The translations under genes were made by a program, and so were the position numbers. A DNA stretch of 64,000 bases. It comes from Adiantum capillus-veneris (lineage: Eukaryota; Streptophyta; Polypodiopsida; Polypodiales; Pteridaceae). How positions within the stretch are numbered: the stretch's first letter is position 1; every line of letters begins with the position of its first letter. Below the pieces are notes generated by a model. It did not search any database. It had not been told where the DNA came from and saw only the letters and a program-made list of their open reading frames with translations. The stretch is from assembly GCA_014529385.2 (NCBI GenBank), contig CM043955.1, positions 149,497,640 to 149,561,639 of the forward strand, written 5' to 3'. Shown one piece after another: positions 20,181 through 32,464 of the stretch.

Positions 20181-22930
20181 TAGGTGACCAAGGTAGCTTA
20201 GTGTCCACCGAGGAGAGTGTAACTCAGGCAATGCTAGATCCACTAGCATCGATTATTGAGGAAGGTAGTGATACTGACACTTCGTCAGACAAATCTTTCT
20301 TCATGATGGGTAGTCAACAGCCATGAGGTTTCACCTATGACGGACCAATGCAGGAGGAAGTACCTCCCTAAATCCTTTGAATGATTCCAAGCTCACTGTG
20401 ATCTTCTTCGAGGGAACAAACTCAAGGGGAGCCCTAGTCTATTCTGACTATTGAGGACGCAAGTGCATTTGTATCGAAGAGAGGCCGGCTCAGAGATTGG
20501 AGATAGTTCGAGTCTATGATGATGGAGATAGATTCCGAGATGAAAAGGGGAACCACTATCTGATAGTCAGTAACCCTGAAGATTACAACAGATATGGAGA
20601 TAACGTGGCGAAAGGGAAAATGGTTTCAGAAGCTCAAGAACCGCCACCAAACATTGATCGTCCCAGAGCTATTTTTATGTATGATAAGAAAACAACCAGG
20701 GTTCCAACTTATAATGAGAACGTGGGAATCTACAAGCGTAAGAGTGAGGGTATAGTCGCTTACTTTCGCAGCAAAGAACCATACTTAAACGAATTGAGCA
20801 AAGACAAGGTTCTTTACTTATTCTCTTATGAAACTGATATGGGGAAGGGTATAGTTTTTGTTGATAGATACGGGCGAGAATACCAACGTATTCTCCCAGA
20901 GGAGGTAGAAAAGGCGACACTTCCAGGAGCATCAACATACACCCCAGACAAAGTGCCGAGAGCCACCTACACCCCTAGCAAGTCGACGAATCCCTTTTCA
21001 GAAGATTATGACGCCACCTCACATTCTACCTGACCGCAGACGTTCAACAATCAAAACCAACCAGCAACTCAGCCATCATTGCAGACATGGCTTCGACAGA
21101 GTGCAACATTGGAACAAGAACAAAACCGAGATGGTTATCAAGCCGCACGAGGGCTAAGGGATCTGCAAGAACCACCACTCTATTCAAGTTTTCAAGGAGA
21201 GAGTAAGCCAAAGACTCAAGGTTCAACAGAGCCAGGAGGACCATCCATAGAACGAGTTCAAAGAGATGAACCATCTCTGGCAAAAACTGTTAGAAATTAT
21301 GGCCTAGGAGCACCATTGGGAGAGGAACCAGCCTACTACAGAAGACCTGAGGAGGTATATCGATTAGGACGTGGGGATCGAATGATGAGATTTGTAGACC
21401 ATCGTAGAATTAGACCTTCTCAAGTGCAAAAATGGGTAAACAAGAAATACATAGGAAACAGAGATCCAAGAGATCATGTAGCAGCCTTTGTGCGTATAAT
21501 TAGAGTTGAAGAGGTGTTAGACTTCCCTACCCAATTTGCAGGGTTTGGACTAACCCTAGAGAATGACGCTGCTACTTGGTTTGACTCTATAGAGCGTAGA
21601 GACTTTCAGTCTATGGAGGAAGTGTTTGACGAATTTATCGAGGAATTCTCACAAAGGGGGATAGCTCATAATATCGTCTCACAAATCCATAAATTCAAAC
21701 AGAAATATGGGGAATCTGTATGAAAGGCATCCCTAAGACTAAAAAGATATGTTAAGTTCTGTCCTGTGGAAGAACTGCCAACTCAGTCCAGACTTATGCT
21801 TATATTCATCCAAGGACTAAGGAATGCGGATCTCCAGAAAGACTTACATATGAAGAGGAGCATGACGTTGAATGAGTTGACCAAGGAGCCTCTTTACCTT
21901 GTGGACAATTGTGCGGTCTACAAAGAGGGGGAGTTCAAGGACCTTGACGACGATTCATCTTCACAACAAAGTGGAAGCAAGTCTTCTAAGACAGCACCGA
22001 AAGGAGAAGTAGTTGTAAACCAAGAGCTGCTTGTAGATGAAGTGCTAAAAAAGATTAACTTGTACGCCAAACCCCAGGCTAAACAACCCAAGTGGTGTGC
22101 TATTGAACAAAAATGGACGAACCATGGGACGGAGGAATGTTATTATAACAAAGGATATGTGAGAGAGAGACCCTACGCTCCCCAAGCTCAGGTAGCTTCT
22201 CATCAAGTTCCACCCATGCCTAGGTATCAAGCACGCAACCTACCAGGACCTGTAGGTGTAGAAAGACCACAACCAGTGTTGGGGCAACAACCACCCCTAC
22301 TAGGATTACGAACAGTCGATATAAGATACACACCAAGCGTAACCGAATCAGAGGATAAGGATTTGGTGCCTATGCATGCATATTATGAAGATCCCAATGG
22401 ATATGCAGAAAACTCTGTCTATTATCCACCGAAAGAACCCTCGATACCAGAACCATGGAGCATGATAGGAAGTAGAGGACCACCAATAGCTGCATAGGCA
22501 GCAGGAGAAGGAAGATATAGCTTAGATGAACGAACATTGTTGTTCATAGCCAACGGAGGCATGGGCGGATAGAGACATGTATACCAACAAAGGGGAGCTC
22601 AAGGAGCACCTCAACAACCCAAGGGACCCTGCTACAAGTGTGGTGGAGACCATTGGCTAAGAGACTGTCCTCATGATGAAATCATTAGAGTCAACGCATA
22701 TTGCACCGAGTGTGGAGTTACTCATCTGATTCCCAATTGCCCTAAAAACCCAAGCAAAGGAGCAAAAACCACCTTGAATATGCTAGAAACAGTACCTTCT
22801 AGTGGAGGGTTAGAAAATGAAACAATCATACATATTCGGCGGTGACACGAGCCCAAGCTCAAAGAATGACAACGAACCCATAATGGAAGAGCCAAAAACC
22901 GATGCCCAAAGTTTATAAACGAAAAATCAG
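20135..22930 (+). pseudogene. gag: Element B gag
   Basis: This is Gypsy gag. The start at 20135 reads MNLRSGRY, like MHLRSGHV in element F. The frame breaks after about 64 codons and resumes at 20497 in another frame that runs with a few stops to about 22845. The capsid region is RPSQVQKWVNKKYIGNRDP to FDEFIEEFSQRGIAHNIV (21410-21690), a retrotransposon-gag-like fold with NDAATWF. A TGA lies at 21721-21723. Downstream are the conserved KWCAIEQKWTNHGTEEC block (near 22090) and knuckles CYKCGGDHWLRDC and CTECGVTHLIPNC, both CX2CX3HX4C. Stops near 22497 and 22570 and a frameshift near 22845 show decay. Confidence 0.88.
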
Positions 22931-23650
22931 AGGAGCACTTCGAAAGCTAGAAAGGCGCGTATGAAAACCAGGAAAGAACGAGAGCAAACAGCTCTATCCG
23001 AGGAGTTAAAACATACAAAGGATAGATTAGAGCAGTTAGCGGATCTAGCTAGCTTAAGTTCACACACCATGGCAACCATAGCACCCAAGGAAATAGCAGA
23101 GCCCAAAAGTGCAGGATCAGGAGGATCTGTACTGGTAGACAATGTAAATGAGCAGTTGGATGCGCTTCTAAAAGTTTATAAAGCCAGACTAAAAAAGAAC
23201 CAAACCCAGGAGCAAAGGTGGATGACTTATCCATATGTGGAAATAGAAAAACAAATGTTGGAAATGTGTAAAAAGATGATTGAAACAGCTCAATCATTGA
23301 TGGAAGACCCGCTAAGTAAACCTGCAAATTGGCATGAAGCACCAGCTCCAACCCCTATCCAACCAACTTTAGAGGAACAAGTAGAAACAAAGGAAAGACT
23401 CACTAATGCCTATGAGTCCAGAGGAGAACCTATCATAGTGCCAAATACAACAGATGAGGCAAGTGAAGGGTTCCAGCCTAAAACATTGACATAAATGGGT
23501 AAGGACTGTAACGGTCTAAACGATCTGTGGAAGCAAATCCGTGAGGCCAACGAGGCTAACAAGATGAGTAACCACATGAATAGCACGAGAAAAGAGAAGA
23601 ATGTGATCTTACCTCCTATTGAAGAATTTGAGACAAGGTCACAAATGAAC
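22931..23650 (+). pseudogene. Element B gag-to-protease linker
   Basis: This is a basic helical stretch (RMKTRKEREQTALSEELKHTK) followed by a segment with LDALLKVYKARLKKNQTQEQ and MCKKMIETAQSLME. It matches element A at 1030-1420, so it is conserved between the two families. Its function is unknown; the heptad pattern suggests a coiled coil. The frame changes near 23494 and 23640. Confidence 0.75.
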
Positions 23651-23651
23651 T

Positions 23652-25168
23652 TTGAGATACATTCACAAGGGGGAGACCAGGGATCAATTAGTTCGGGGCA
23701 CGGGGCACAGCCAACCAGATTCGTTGAAAACCTTATCCTCTTACCAAGGAGAGTATGAAGCCAAGTCTGAAGTGAGAGCAATCCCATCTCAAAGACTTTC
23801 TTCTAACAAAGTGATGAATTCACAAGGATTGATTGAGTTATTGTCCACCCCGGTGGCATGCACAATCACATTAGCCGAACTCCTAAGGTTACGACCAAAC
23901 ATGTGGACCACAGTAGGTAAATGCCTAGAAAAATTTGGAGTGAGAGACCCCACCTTGAGGCTACAGGAAGGGATCAGAGAGTTGGACAAGCCTCAACTAA
24001 ACACTAGGCATGTACCATTAAACAAGGTTGGAGAGTATCGCGAGGGAGAAGATGGAAACACCACGCTTCCAGTAGAATTCCAAGGAGTAGTTGCCAAAGC
24101 CATTCTTGACAGTGGAGCGGGAGTTGCTATCGCCACCAAGGAAATCTGGAAAAAATGGGGAAAACCAGCTTTAAGAGCTACCAGAATGAAATTGCAATTG
24201 GCAGATGGGTTCATGGAGAAGCCTCTAGGACTCTTAGAAAAAGTGATTGTCACTTCGTGTGGAATCGAGTATGAGCATACATTTGTAATAGTCGATTTCG
24301 ACAAAAAGAACAATTATGAGATCATCTTGGGAAGACCATTCATGCGACAATTGAAGATGGTCCAAGATTGGGGTTACGACCACATATACCTCAGAAATGG
24401 CGAGATAACAACTAGAATACACATGAAAGACCATAGTTACAAAGATGTGAACCAAACACCTGTGGAAGAGTTTGATTCAGGTACAGTAGCAGGATCAGAA
24501 CTCCGAGCATGGTTAGGGCAACAAAAAGAGCTATGGATGTGCGGAGCTTCACATTGTGGAAGCTTAAGAAGGGAGAATGCGTCTTAGAAAGAGTGATTGA
24601 GGACAAGGAGTATATTCCGGAACCTTTCCTTGAAGATGCCTTGGAACCTCTAGAATAGGAACACATACTAGCAACATTGGATGTATGTAACATTACAAAT
24701 ACTCCAACAACAAAATTTTGCGATAAGGATGGCTATGATGTGCTACCCTACTACATGGTAAGCATTATACCAGGAGAAGATGGGACGATAGAACCGCCGG
24801 AAGGAGAAGAGTTTTATAACTCCTCTGAACATCTGGAAGTAAATGATGATGCAGATAATGAGTGTTCAGACACCTCAAGTGAGCGTGGAAGGAAAACCGA
24901 GAATATCAGGTTTTATGATTTTGCTAATCAGCACCATAGACGCCAGGAACGCTATAGGAGGATATGAGCAGGAAACAAAGTGAGAGAGAACCCGATGCTC
25001 AGGATAAAAGGTAAAACTCACTATTTGATGCTTATAAAAGCAGAGGATTGCGTAAAAGATCAAATATCAGGAAGATTCTCAAAAGATCGAAGGGAAAGAA
25101 TGCGAGAGGAAATAAAACAGGTACGAAAAGCTAAAACAGAAACAAAATCACAAAAATCTCAAAAATAA
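23652..25168 (+). pseudogene. pol: Element B protease 1 and downstream linker
   Basis: This is a retropepsin with intact catalytic motif ILDSGAG (Asp codon 24108-24110), followed by GYDHIYLRN and IILGRPFMRQLKMVQDWGYD (near 24325-24385). The frame from 23652 is open to 24587. The linker beyond is acidic and then basic (24677-25168) and matches element A 2640-3309, including AEDCVKDQISGRF. Stops near 24587, 24657 and 24967 break it. Position and matching suggest gag-pol processing. Confidence 0.85.
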
Positions 25169-25306
25169 AAAAAAGAAACAACAAAAGACCAAGAGTGGAC
25201 CAAACTGAAGAATAAACAGAAATACCAAGAACTGAAACGGTCTTTACGTGAGATATGGACTACGGAAGAAGATAGTGATGGTAAAGGGGAGTCAGAGAAG
25301 GGAAAC

Positions 25307-26935
25307 ATGAATGTACCATCACACTATCGAAATTTTACCATCCAGGATAGAAAAATAATAATGACTCCGCCAGTCAGGGAAAGAACCAACCAAGAATCTT
25401 ACGATGGGCCAGAAAATGCAAAAAGGATAGACCTCGCGGAACCAGGTGAAAAGCCTCAGCCGGTCTATATAGCAAACGATTTAAAGCCTAAAGAAGAAGA
25501 ACGGCTAACACAACTTCTCAAGAAATATAAAGATGTGTTTGCATGGTCCTATAAAGACCTCAAAAGAGTTGATCCATCGATATGCCAACATACAATTCCT
25601 TTGAAATCGGATGCAAAACCTAGCAAACAACGTCCTTATACATACAATGATACATTTGCTAAACGAATCAAAGAGGAGATTGATAAGCTGATGGAAGCTG
25701 AATTCATCTATGAAATTGAACATACAGATTGGGTGCACCCATTGTGGTAGTTACCAAAAAGAACGGAAAACTGTGAGTGTGTGTAAACCTCAAAAAGGTA
25801 AATGCAGCCACCATAAGGGATAATTATCCCTTGCCCATCACAGAACATGTACTTGAGCGGGTGGCCAGGAAACGGGCTTATTCCTTTCTGGATGGGTTTT
25901 CAGGATATAACCAATTGGCAATTGCAAGGGAGGATCAACACAAAACAGCGTTTGCCCACAAAATGGGAAATTTATGCGTATCAAGTTATGCCGTTTGGCC
26001 TAACTAATGCCCGAGCTACCTTCCAAAGTTTAATGATTTACGCGTTCAAAGAATACCTAAGAATATTCTTAGAAATATACATGGATGATCTTTGTGTACA
26101 CTCTCTTCTAGGAGAGGAACATATTGACCATTTGCAAAAGGTATTTGAAAAATGCAGGACATATCGAATCTGTCTTAACCCGAAAAAGTGTATCTTTATG
26201 GTTAAGCAAGGCCCCATCTTAGGACACATTGTCTCAAGAAATGGCATAACCACCACTCACCTAGACAAAGTCAAAGTCATAGTAGACCTACCCAGGCCTA
26301 CTAATGCTAAACAAGTGCAATCCTTCATGGGACACTGTGGATATTATCAAAGATTCACATACATGTATGCACTCATTGCACAACCTCTGTATCGTTTGCT
26401 AGTCAATTTCGATTGGACCGAGGAGTGTGAAACTTCATTCCAAAAGCTGAAGGAAAATCTTATATCAACACCTGTACTTAAAGAACCAGATTGGGAAAAG
26501 ATATTCCATGTTCACATTGATGCTTTTGCATATGCAATCGGGAGTATTATGGCTCAACCTGGAGACGGAACAATGGATTTTCCAGTTTGTTATGCAAGCC
26601 GACAGTTAAACAGTGCGGAAAAGAACTACACAACCACCGAACGAGAAGGATTAGGAATGATTTATGCTATAAAGAAATTTCGGCATTATTTGCTTGCAAA
26701 CAAATTTGTGTTCTTCACAGATCATCAAGCTCTTTTGTATATGGTAAATAAACCATGCAATACATGGAGAATTGTACGCTGGTTTATTATATTGCTAGAG
26801 TTTGATTTCATAGTGGTGGTCAAAAAGGGTAAAACCCATCTACGAGCGGATCATCTTTCAAGGATACACAACGGGAAAGCTCCTGAAGGAGTAGATGATG
26901 ACATACCAGATGCTTATCTTTTCAATATTGAAATG
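25307..26935 (+). pseudogene. pol: Element B reverse transcriptase and RNase H
   Basis: This is Gypsy RT followed by RNase H. RT starts around FAWSYKDLKRVDPSICQHTI. A frameshift near 25740-25780 falls in the PIVVVPKK region, and a second near 25970 falls between FLDGFSGYNQLAIA and MPFGLTNARATF. YMDDLCVHS is intact near 26078. RNase H keeps HVHIDAF (near 26510), TEREGLG (near 26638), FTDHQAL (near 26715) and RADHLSR (near 26845), so its D-E-D-D set is present. From 25847 the frame is open to 27307, including the connector that follows. Confidence 0.92.
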
Positions 26936-27307
26936 ATACCCAAATGGTCTCAGGAAATTGTTAGAATTCTTTCCTTTGGAAGTAGGTTTGATAATACGGA
27001 ATACAGATCCAAACAACAAACAATTCGACAAACAAAAAACTTCCAGTTGATAGCAGGATGGCTGTATCATCTAGGATTGGACCAAATCCTACGATTATGT
27101 ATAAATCCGGAAGAATTCGAGTGCTACCTTGAAGAAGCACATGTCCAAGATTGTGCATTTCATTGTTCAACAGTGAAAACACACCAGAGACTGAAACAGT
27201 TAGGGGTTTATTGGCCAACTATGTATGCGGACACACATTCTTATGTTACCAATTGTACTATATGTAGTGCCAATGACCAGTGGATCACGCGACATTATTT
27301 CAGGTAA
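26936..27307 (+). pseudogene. Element B connector plus H2C2 module, copy 1
   Basis: This is the connector FQLIAGWLYHLGLDQILRLC followed by an H2C2 module: AHVQDCAFHCS with two His, GVYWPTM, and NCTIC with two Cys. It is in the same open frame as RNase H. All four zinc ligands are present. The same arrangement is in element A. Confidence 0.85.
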
Positions 27308-27690
27308 ACATTGCACCTGCATGGAGTCAATATATCATTGATTTCTTAACCACCAGGACGTTTCCTGAGAATATCACAAGATCACGGAAAAGGGCTATAG
27401 AGCTGGAAGCTCGCGACTTTTAGTTAATTGGGAACCAACTCTATAAGCGAGGAAAGGACAATCAACTTAGAATCTGTGCAAGTGAAAGCGAATACCTGCT
27501 GATTCTAGAACATGCACATATCGGAATAAGTGGAGGCCATTTTTCGGGCGATAAGACGGCAAAAATTGTCTTAACCGCAGGAATATGGTGGCCTACATTG
27601 CATATGGATGCTGAAGAGTTTGTAAAGCGTTGTGACGCATGTGAGCGCACCAAGGTGCCGATAAAGAGAGACGAGATGCCACTATAGCCA
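27308..27690 (+). pseudogene. Element B connector plus H2C2 module, copy 2
   Basis: This is the connector F-stop-LIGNQLYKRGKDNQLRIC (TAG near 27421) followed by AHIGISGGHFSGDKTAK, WWPTLHMDAEEFVKRCDAC. All four zinc ligands are present. The connector is recognisably a duplicate of the one in copy 1 (LI, then LY, then G-D-x-x-LR-C at matching spacing). A TAG near 27686 precedes the core. Confidence 0.88.
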
Positions 27691-28736
27691 ATGATGGGAG
27701 CAAGAGCATTTGAAAAATGGGGCATTGATTTTGTGGGACCTATCTCACCCCTTGCATATCGCACCCATACCCAATATATCATTGTGGCTACGGACTATCT
27801 CACAAAATGGGTGGAAGCCAAGGCAACTCAAAAAGCAGATGCACGGACCACTGCACAATTTTTGTATGAGAATTTTTTTGTACGATACGGTTTACCAATA
27901 GAAATTTTCAGTGATCGTGGGACACATTTTCTTAATGAAGTCATTGAATATCTGCTAGAGGAATTCATGGTCATACATAGGAAATCTGCTCCATACCATC
28001 CACAGGCAAATGGACAAGCTAAGGCCACAAATAAAACACTATGCACGGTTCTCACTAAAATTGTGTCAAAGTCAATAACAGATTGGGATCAGCAGCTACA
28101 CTCCACACTATGGGCATACAGGGTAGCTTACAAAACATCGATAGGAACAACACCATACAACATGGTGTTTGGTCTAAATGCTATACTACCCATAGAGTTT
28201 TTAATTCCAACTCTACGAGTAGCAAAACGCTTAGAATGGACAGGGCATGATCTCTCTTCAAGAATAGATGATCTTGAAAAGCTAGATGAACTCCGCTGGA
28301 GAGCTGTAGCTTCAATCTATGCTAAAAAGAGAAGACAAAAAGAGTTTTTTGACAAGTATGTGCGCACTAAAGAGGTTAAAACAGGTGATTATGTACTTGT
28401 TTATACTTTGAAGCAACATACCAAGAAACTTAAAAAGCGAGGGATGGGACCCTTTGTGATTAGTGATCTATCACAAAGCGGAGCTGTCAAGCTTGCTACA
28501 TTAGCAGGTGAAGAAATGCCGAACTGGATTAGTGGATGTCGACTGAAGAAATATCATTTACCACTCACACAGGATATGCTTCAACAAATTCATCAAGGAA
28601 AACAACGAATGAAGGAAAAACAGAGAGTACGAGAAGAAGCTCAAGCGGAAGCCAAAGAACGCATTACAAAACGAAGACTTCTACGACAACAACAACAAGG
28701 TGAAGCACCATTGCGAATCAATGCCATTCGACTAAT
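27691..28736 (+). pseudogene. pol: Element B integrase core and GPY/F tail
   Basis: The core runs from KWGIDFVGP (near 27715) through FSDRGTHF (near 27910) to YHPQANGQAKATNK. The catalytic Glu position is Lys (AAG, 28021-28023) where element A has GAA, a G-to-A change expected to abolish strand transfer. The tail has GMGPFVISDL (GPY/F) and CRLKKYHLP near 28535, then a Glu/Arg/Gln-rich stretch. The frame is open from 27691 to 28944. There is no chromodomain. Confidence 0.92.
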
Positions 28737-29119
28737 GATGTTGGATGAAGACACAGTGGAGCCCATAATTGCAATCAAAGTAGAGAGCAATAAAGTTGAA
28801 TCGACGGCATTGCTTGATTCTGGAGCTCAAGCAAATTTGATCTCTTACGGATTATACCAACAGCTCAAGTCCACATGTCAACTTCATCCTACTCCTCAAA
28901 TGCTGGAAAGTAGTACATCACACTCGTTGAAAACATTGGGCTAGACTATATTGCATGTAGAAGTACATCAATATATTTACCCACACAAATTTTATGTAGT
29001 CGAGGATGAATGCACACAACACCCAATGTTGTTGGGACAACCTTGGCAAAAAGAGTACAATGTGCAGATAGATTGGAACGCGAATGAAGTCAAAATTCAG
29101 TATGCACAAGAACAATAGG
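28737..29119 (+). pseudogene. Second retropepsin-like domain downstream of integrase (element B)
   Basis: TALLDSGAQANLISYGLY (Asp codon 28816-28818) is followed, after an in-frame TAG at 28942-28944, by YPHKFYVVEDE and HPMLLGQPWQKEYNVQIDW (near 29020-29075). This is the DSG loop plus ILG-type strand of an aspartic protease. The element already has a complete protease 1 before RT. Elements A and G have the same second domain in the same place. Confidence 0.8.
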
Positions 29120-29844
29120 TAATAGCCTTTGCTCAGCAATACCGGACTAATCAGTTGCCAGCAATGCAATCACAGGAAAAAGAGCCAAAAGTACGAGTGT
29201 CACTAAAGAACAACATGATACCCAAGGTTAACAAACAGGTAAAAGCCAACCATGCTAACTACATACATATGAAGTCACCGACCGCAGTGCAAAGATCTAG
29301 GTTACCAAAACACAGGAAACAAGTATGGATGCGGAAGGATAGAAATGCCACGGCAAACCAAAAACAATGCAACAAAAGAATTCAACCGAAGTAGATAGTT
29401 CAACCAAAAACCAAGGGCATAAAACAGATATGGATCCCAAAGAAAAGGCTCAGCAATAACCCAAATGTTACTCACATTTGGATAATGAAACAAAAGCAAA
29501 AGAAACTCCCTTCAGTACAAGCAACAACGGAAGGCAGACATCTGGATTTGTAAAAGGACAACCGACTTATGTGGATGCCAATCCTCAACAAAACAGTGGC
29601 AACAAAGGAAGTACCAAAACACCTACAAAAACCGGCAAAAACAAGCTACCAATGGAAAGCAAAAGAAATACGGTCCACGGCCATTCCGGCCAAGCCAATC
29701 CTCTCCATAGAAACAACTACGACTATATCAACAGTAGCGGCAAAGCGATTGCCTTTTGCAAAAAAGAAAATTAAACAGAGAGCAGTAGAGTTACATCTGT
29801 TACTTGCAAAGAAAACAGGAAACCTCGACGGCGAATGCCAATAA
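29120..29844 (+). pseudogene. W-x-P-K repeat tail (element B)
   Basis: This Lys/Gln-rich tail continues in the frame of the integrase, broken by TAG near 29119 and 29394 and TAA near 29553. It contains repeated aromatic motifs: VWMRK, IWIPK, IWIMK, MWMPI, YQWKAK. It ends with a conserved helix (KIKQRAVELHLLLAKK, like TIKERAIKLQALLFHK in element A). Function is unknown; basic aromatic repeats suggest nucleic-acid binding. Confidence 0.7.
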
Positions 29845-30011
29845 GCATCTTGCTTATTCCCTTCTCTTGCACAACATTAATTTTTCCATGCATTGACCGA
29901 GTATGCATAAATTAGGGCTACATTAATCGGCCAAGCATTAGAAAAAAATTTTCAACCTATGCACGACACATACTCCGAGGCGATACCTTGTCGTCCGGGA
30001 GGACTCCCGCT

Positions 30012-30025
30012 AGGAGGGGGGGAGG
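30012..30025 (+). promoter_or_regulatory. Internal polypurine tract of element B
   Basis: AGGAGGGGGGGAGG lies just after the pol frame ends and 4.7 kb before the 3' LTR copy LTR2. The 3' tract at 34674 has the same AAGGAGGGGGG character. Confidence 0.75.
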
Positions 30026-30200
30026 CATTCTAGAATGCGGAACCAATAGCAGAAAGAGCAAAAAAGGGCATGATTTTCGACTATTTTAAGGGTTGTTGTT
30101 TGATTGCAAATTTTTTTGGACTAACCCAAGTACACATGCCCTTATACAACATGTATCTATAGGTATATGGGGCCAAACGCCAGATCAAGCCCCTAGGTGT

Positions 30201-30210
30201 GTGTATATAA
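30201..30210 (+). promoter_or_regulatory. TATA-like motif after the internal PPT (element B)
   Basis: GTGTATATAA lies 176 bp after the internal polypurine tract, in the position matching the motifs of elements A and F. Confidence 0.35.
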
Positions 30211-31610
30211 GTAGAAATAGCCATTTTTCGGGCAATATTGGTAAAACGGAGGAATCCGGCCATAAAAATTGCATGGGAGTGTATACAATGTTTTACGGTG
30301 ATGTTTTTGATTTATTATGATTTTTTGGGGATTTTCTGGGTTTGATTTGCCATTTTCCTTTTATTTTTGCTAATTTGTGGCAGAAAAACTTCAAAAATAC
30401 AAAAAGCAGATGAAAAACGATCGTAATAAAAAACAAAAAATATGGGGATGATCAGTGACTATAGGACAACCTATGGTATAGTGGGGTGCAATTATGAGAC
30501 TGGAGCTGAAAGCGTGTTTTGGACAGATTTTGACCGAAATGCCAAATTTCTGGTAAACAGGGCAAATGGAGTCCAAATCAAGAAATTTTTGAGCCTAAAC
30601 CGCATCTTGCGAGAAGTTGGGAGCACATGTCAAATTTCATGAAAAGTGGTTCGGGGACCTCCATTATAAGAAATTTTCACCTCATTTTCACTATTGACAT
30701 TTGAGAGAGAGCTTCTGCCACCTAGAGCGAGCGGAACTTCCAGCAGCTTCTACGACGCGCACGATTGCCCGATGGGTTTTAGACATGAGAGGTAGGCTCA
30801 CCACCTTGAGATTTTCGCGCATGTTTGTCGTTTTGTCGCGAAAACTAGCATAGGGTTCACACACAAAGCGGGCGGTAGAGACCTACAAGTAGAAGCGGCC
30901 ACGTAACGGCTAACCCAAAAGCAACGAGACTTCATCGGCAGCTTACCCTAGCATAGGAGACCACTCTTGGATGCCCAAAGGCAGTAGAAAACCATCGAGA
31001 AAAACCCTAATTCCTAGAATCCCGCAAGGGGCCACCAAATGGGAAATCGGCGAAAAGACGCCCAAATGCTACCAAAATTCATGGGTAGAAGCATCTCGAC
31101 ATGCTCGACAAGTCTATGTGGCCCACATGACCAAAAAGTGACCCGAAGCGGCACTAAACTTCAGAAACGACATCAGATACACAAAGCGTCAAATAGCTCT
31201 CGCGGCCAATCCGCATGCCCGTTTGCCACCAAACTTCACGAGTGGCTTTCCTAGACCATCAACAACCAAGTCCTATGGTGGTAGACCACCACAAATCATC
31301 GAAGATATGTAAACGCAACCACAGGTTCTTCTAGAGCGGCAAATTGCCAAATGAAGCTCTGGTGAAGCCAAAGTCGACAAAAACCATATGGCAAGGATCC
31401 CCAAGGGATCGGGAAGCTATGGAGACCAACATCAAGAAATTTCACCGCCAAAAAGCACTCCAAAAGTCAGAAAACGGCTCGGAGGCTCTGAAATCCACAC
31501 AGGGAGTTACTTTCTATCCATTTGACTTTTTTGTTAAAATTAGGCTTAAAAGGGACTCAGGGGGACCAAGGGCAGGCACTAGTGACAAAATCCATGAAAA
31601 AATCATCAGG

Positions 31611-31634
31611 AGACATCCTACGCGTAGGATGTCT
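31611..31634. repeat. 24-bp palindrome, spacer copy 1 (perfect)
   Basis: This is the same sequence as leader copies 1 and 2. Confidence 0.95.
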
Positions 31635-31895
31635 CAAGGGCATTTCTTGGCACGGATCCCAACATTTTTTCATCACACACATTTTTTGAATGACCTTTAC
31701 ATGCTAGCCACCAAGTTTCATCACATTTGGACCAAAATTGACCTCATATGCATGAAAAACGCAAAGTTAGGGCATAGAGGCAATAATGGGCCATAGACCT
31801 ACCAAATCTTGTCCAAATCACATGAAAGTTGCACAACACATTCACAAGCACATAACCAACCAATCTGTGTGGTCACAAGCAAAAATTGATGAAAT

Positions 31896-31919
31896 AGACA
31901 TCCTACGCGTAGGATGTCT
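31896..31919. repeat. 24-bp palindrome, spacer copy 2 (perfect)
   Basis: Identical, and preceded by GATGAAAT. Confidence 0.95.
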
Positions 31920-32179
31920 ATTTGACATTTTTGGCCTACAGAGGATGTTTGTCCATTCCAGATCTAATCACATCATCTTCAAGAGCTCATATACCAATTT
32001 TGAAGCCATTCTAATCATTTTTGACCCCAACACCTTCAAGATACACTTTTGGAGCCCAAAAACACTACACAGGCTCTTACAAGCATCAATTCTTGTCCAA
32101 ATCAAAATCCAACAGCATGGCCATGTTCCATAGGCCAAGGACTACCCACAGAACAAATCCCATGCCATTTTGATGAAAT

Positions 32180-32203
32180 AGACATCCTACGCGTAGGATG
32201 TCT
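32180..32203. repeat. 24-bp palindrome, spacer copy 3 (perfect)
   Basis: Identical, and preceded by GATGAAAT. Confidence 0.95.
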
Positions 32204-32464
32204 CCAGCATAATTTAGACATTCTGTGCAAAGAGTGACATCATGGGAGCCAATACCATGGTGCAATGAGCCCATATATCAATTTTCAACCCATTTGGACA
32301 TCACTTGCTACCTGTTATGGACTTTCTACCCAATTTGTGACCTAAAGCCTGACTCAGCCCAAAAAATCCACTTTCTGATGTCCAAATCCATATCCAAGCA
32401 CATAGCCATGTTCCATAGGCCAAGGACTACCAGCATGTCCAGTATCACCCAATTCTCATAAAAA

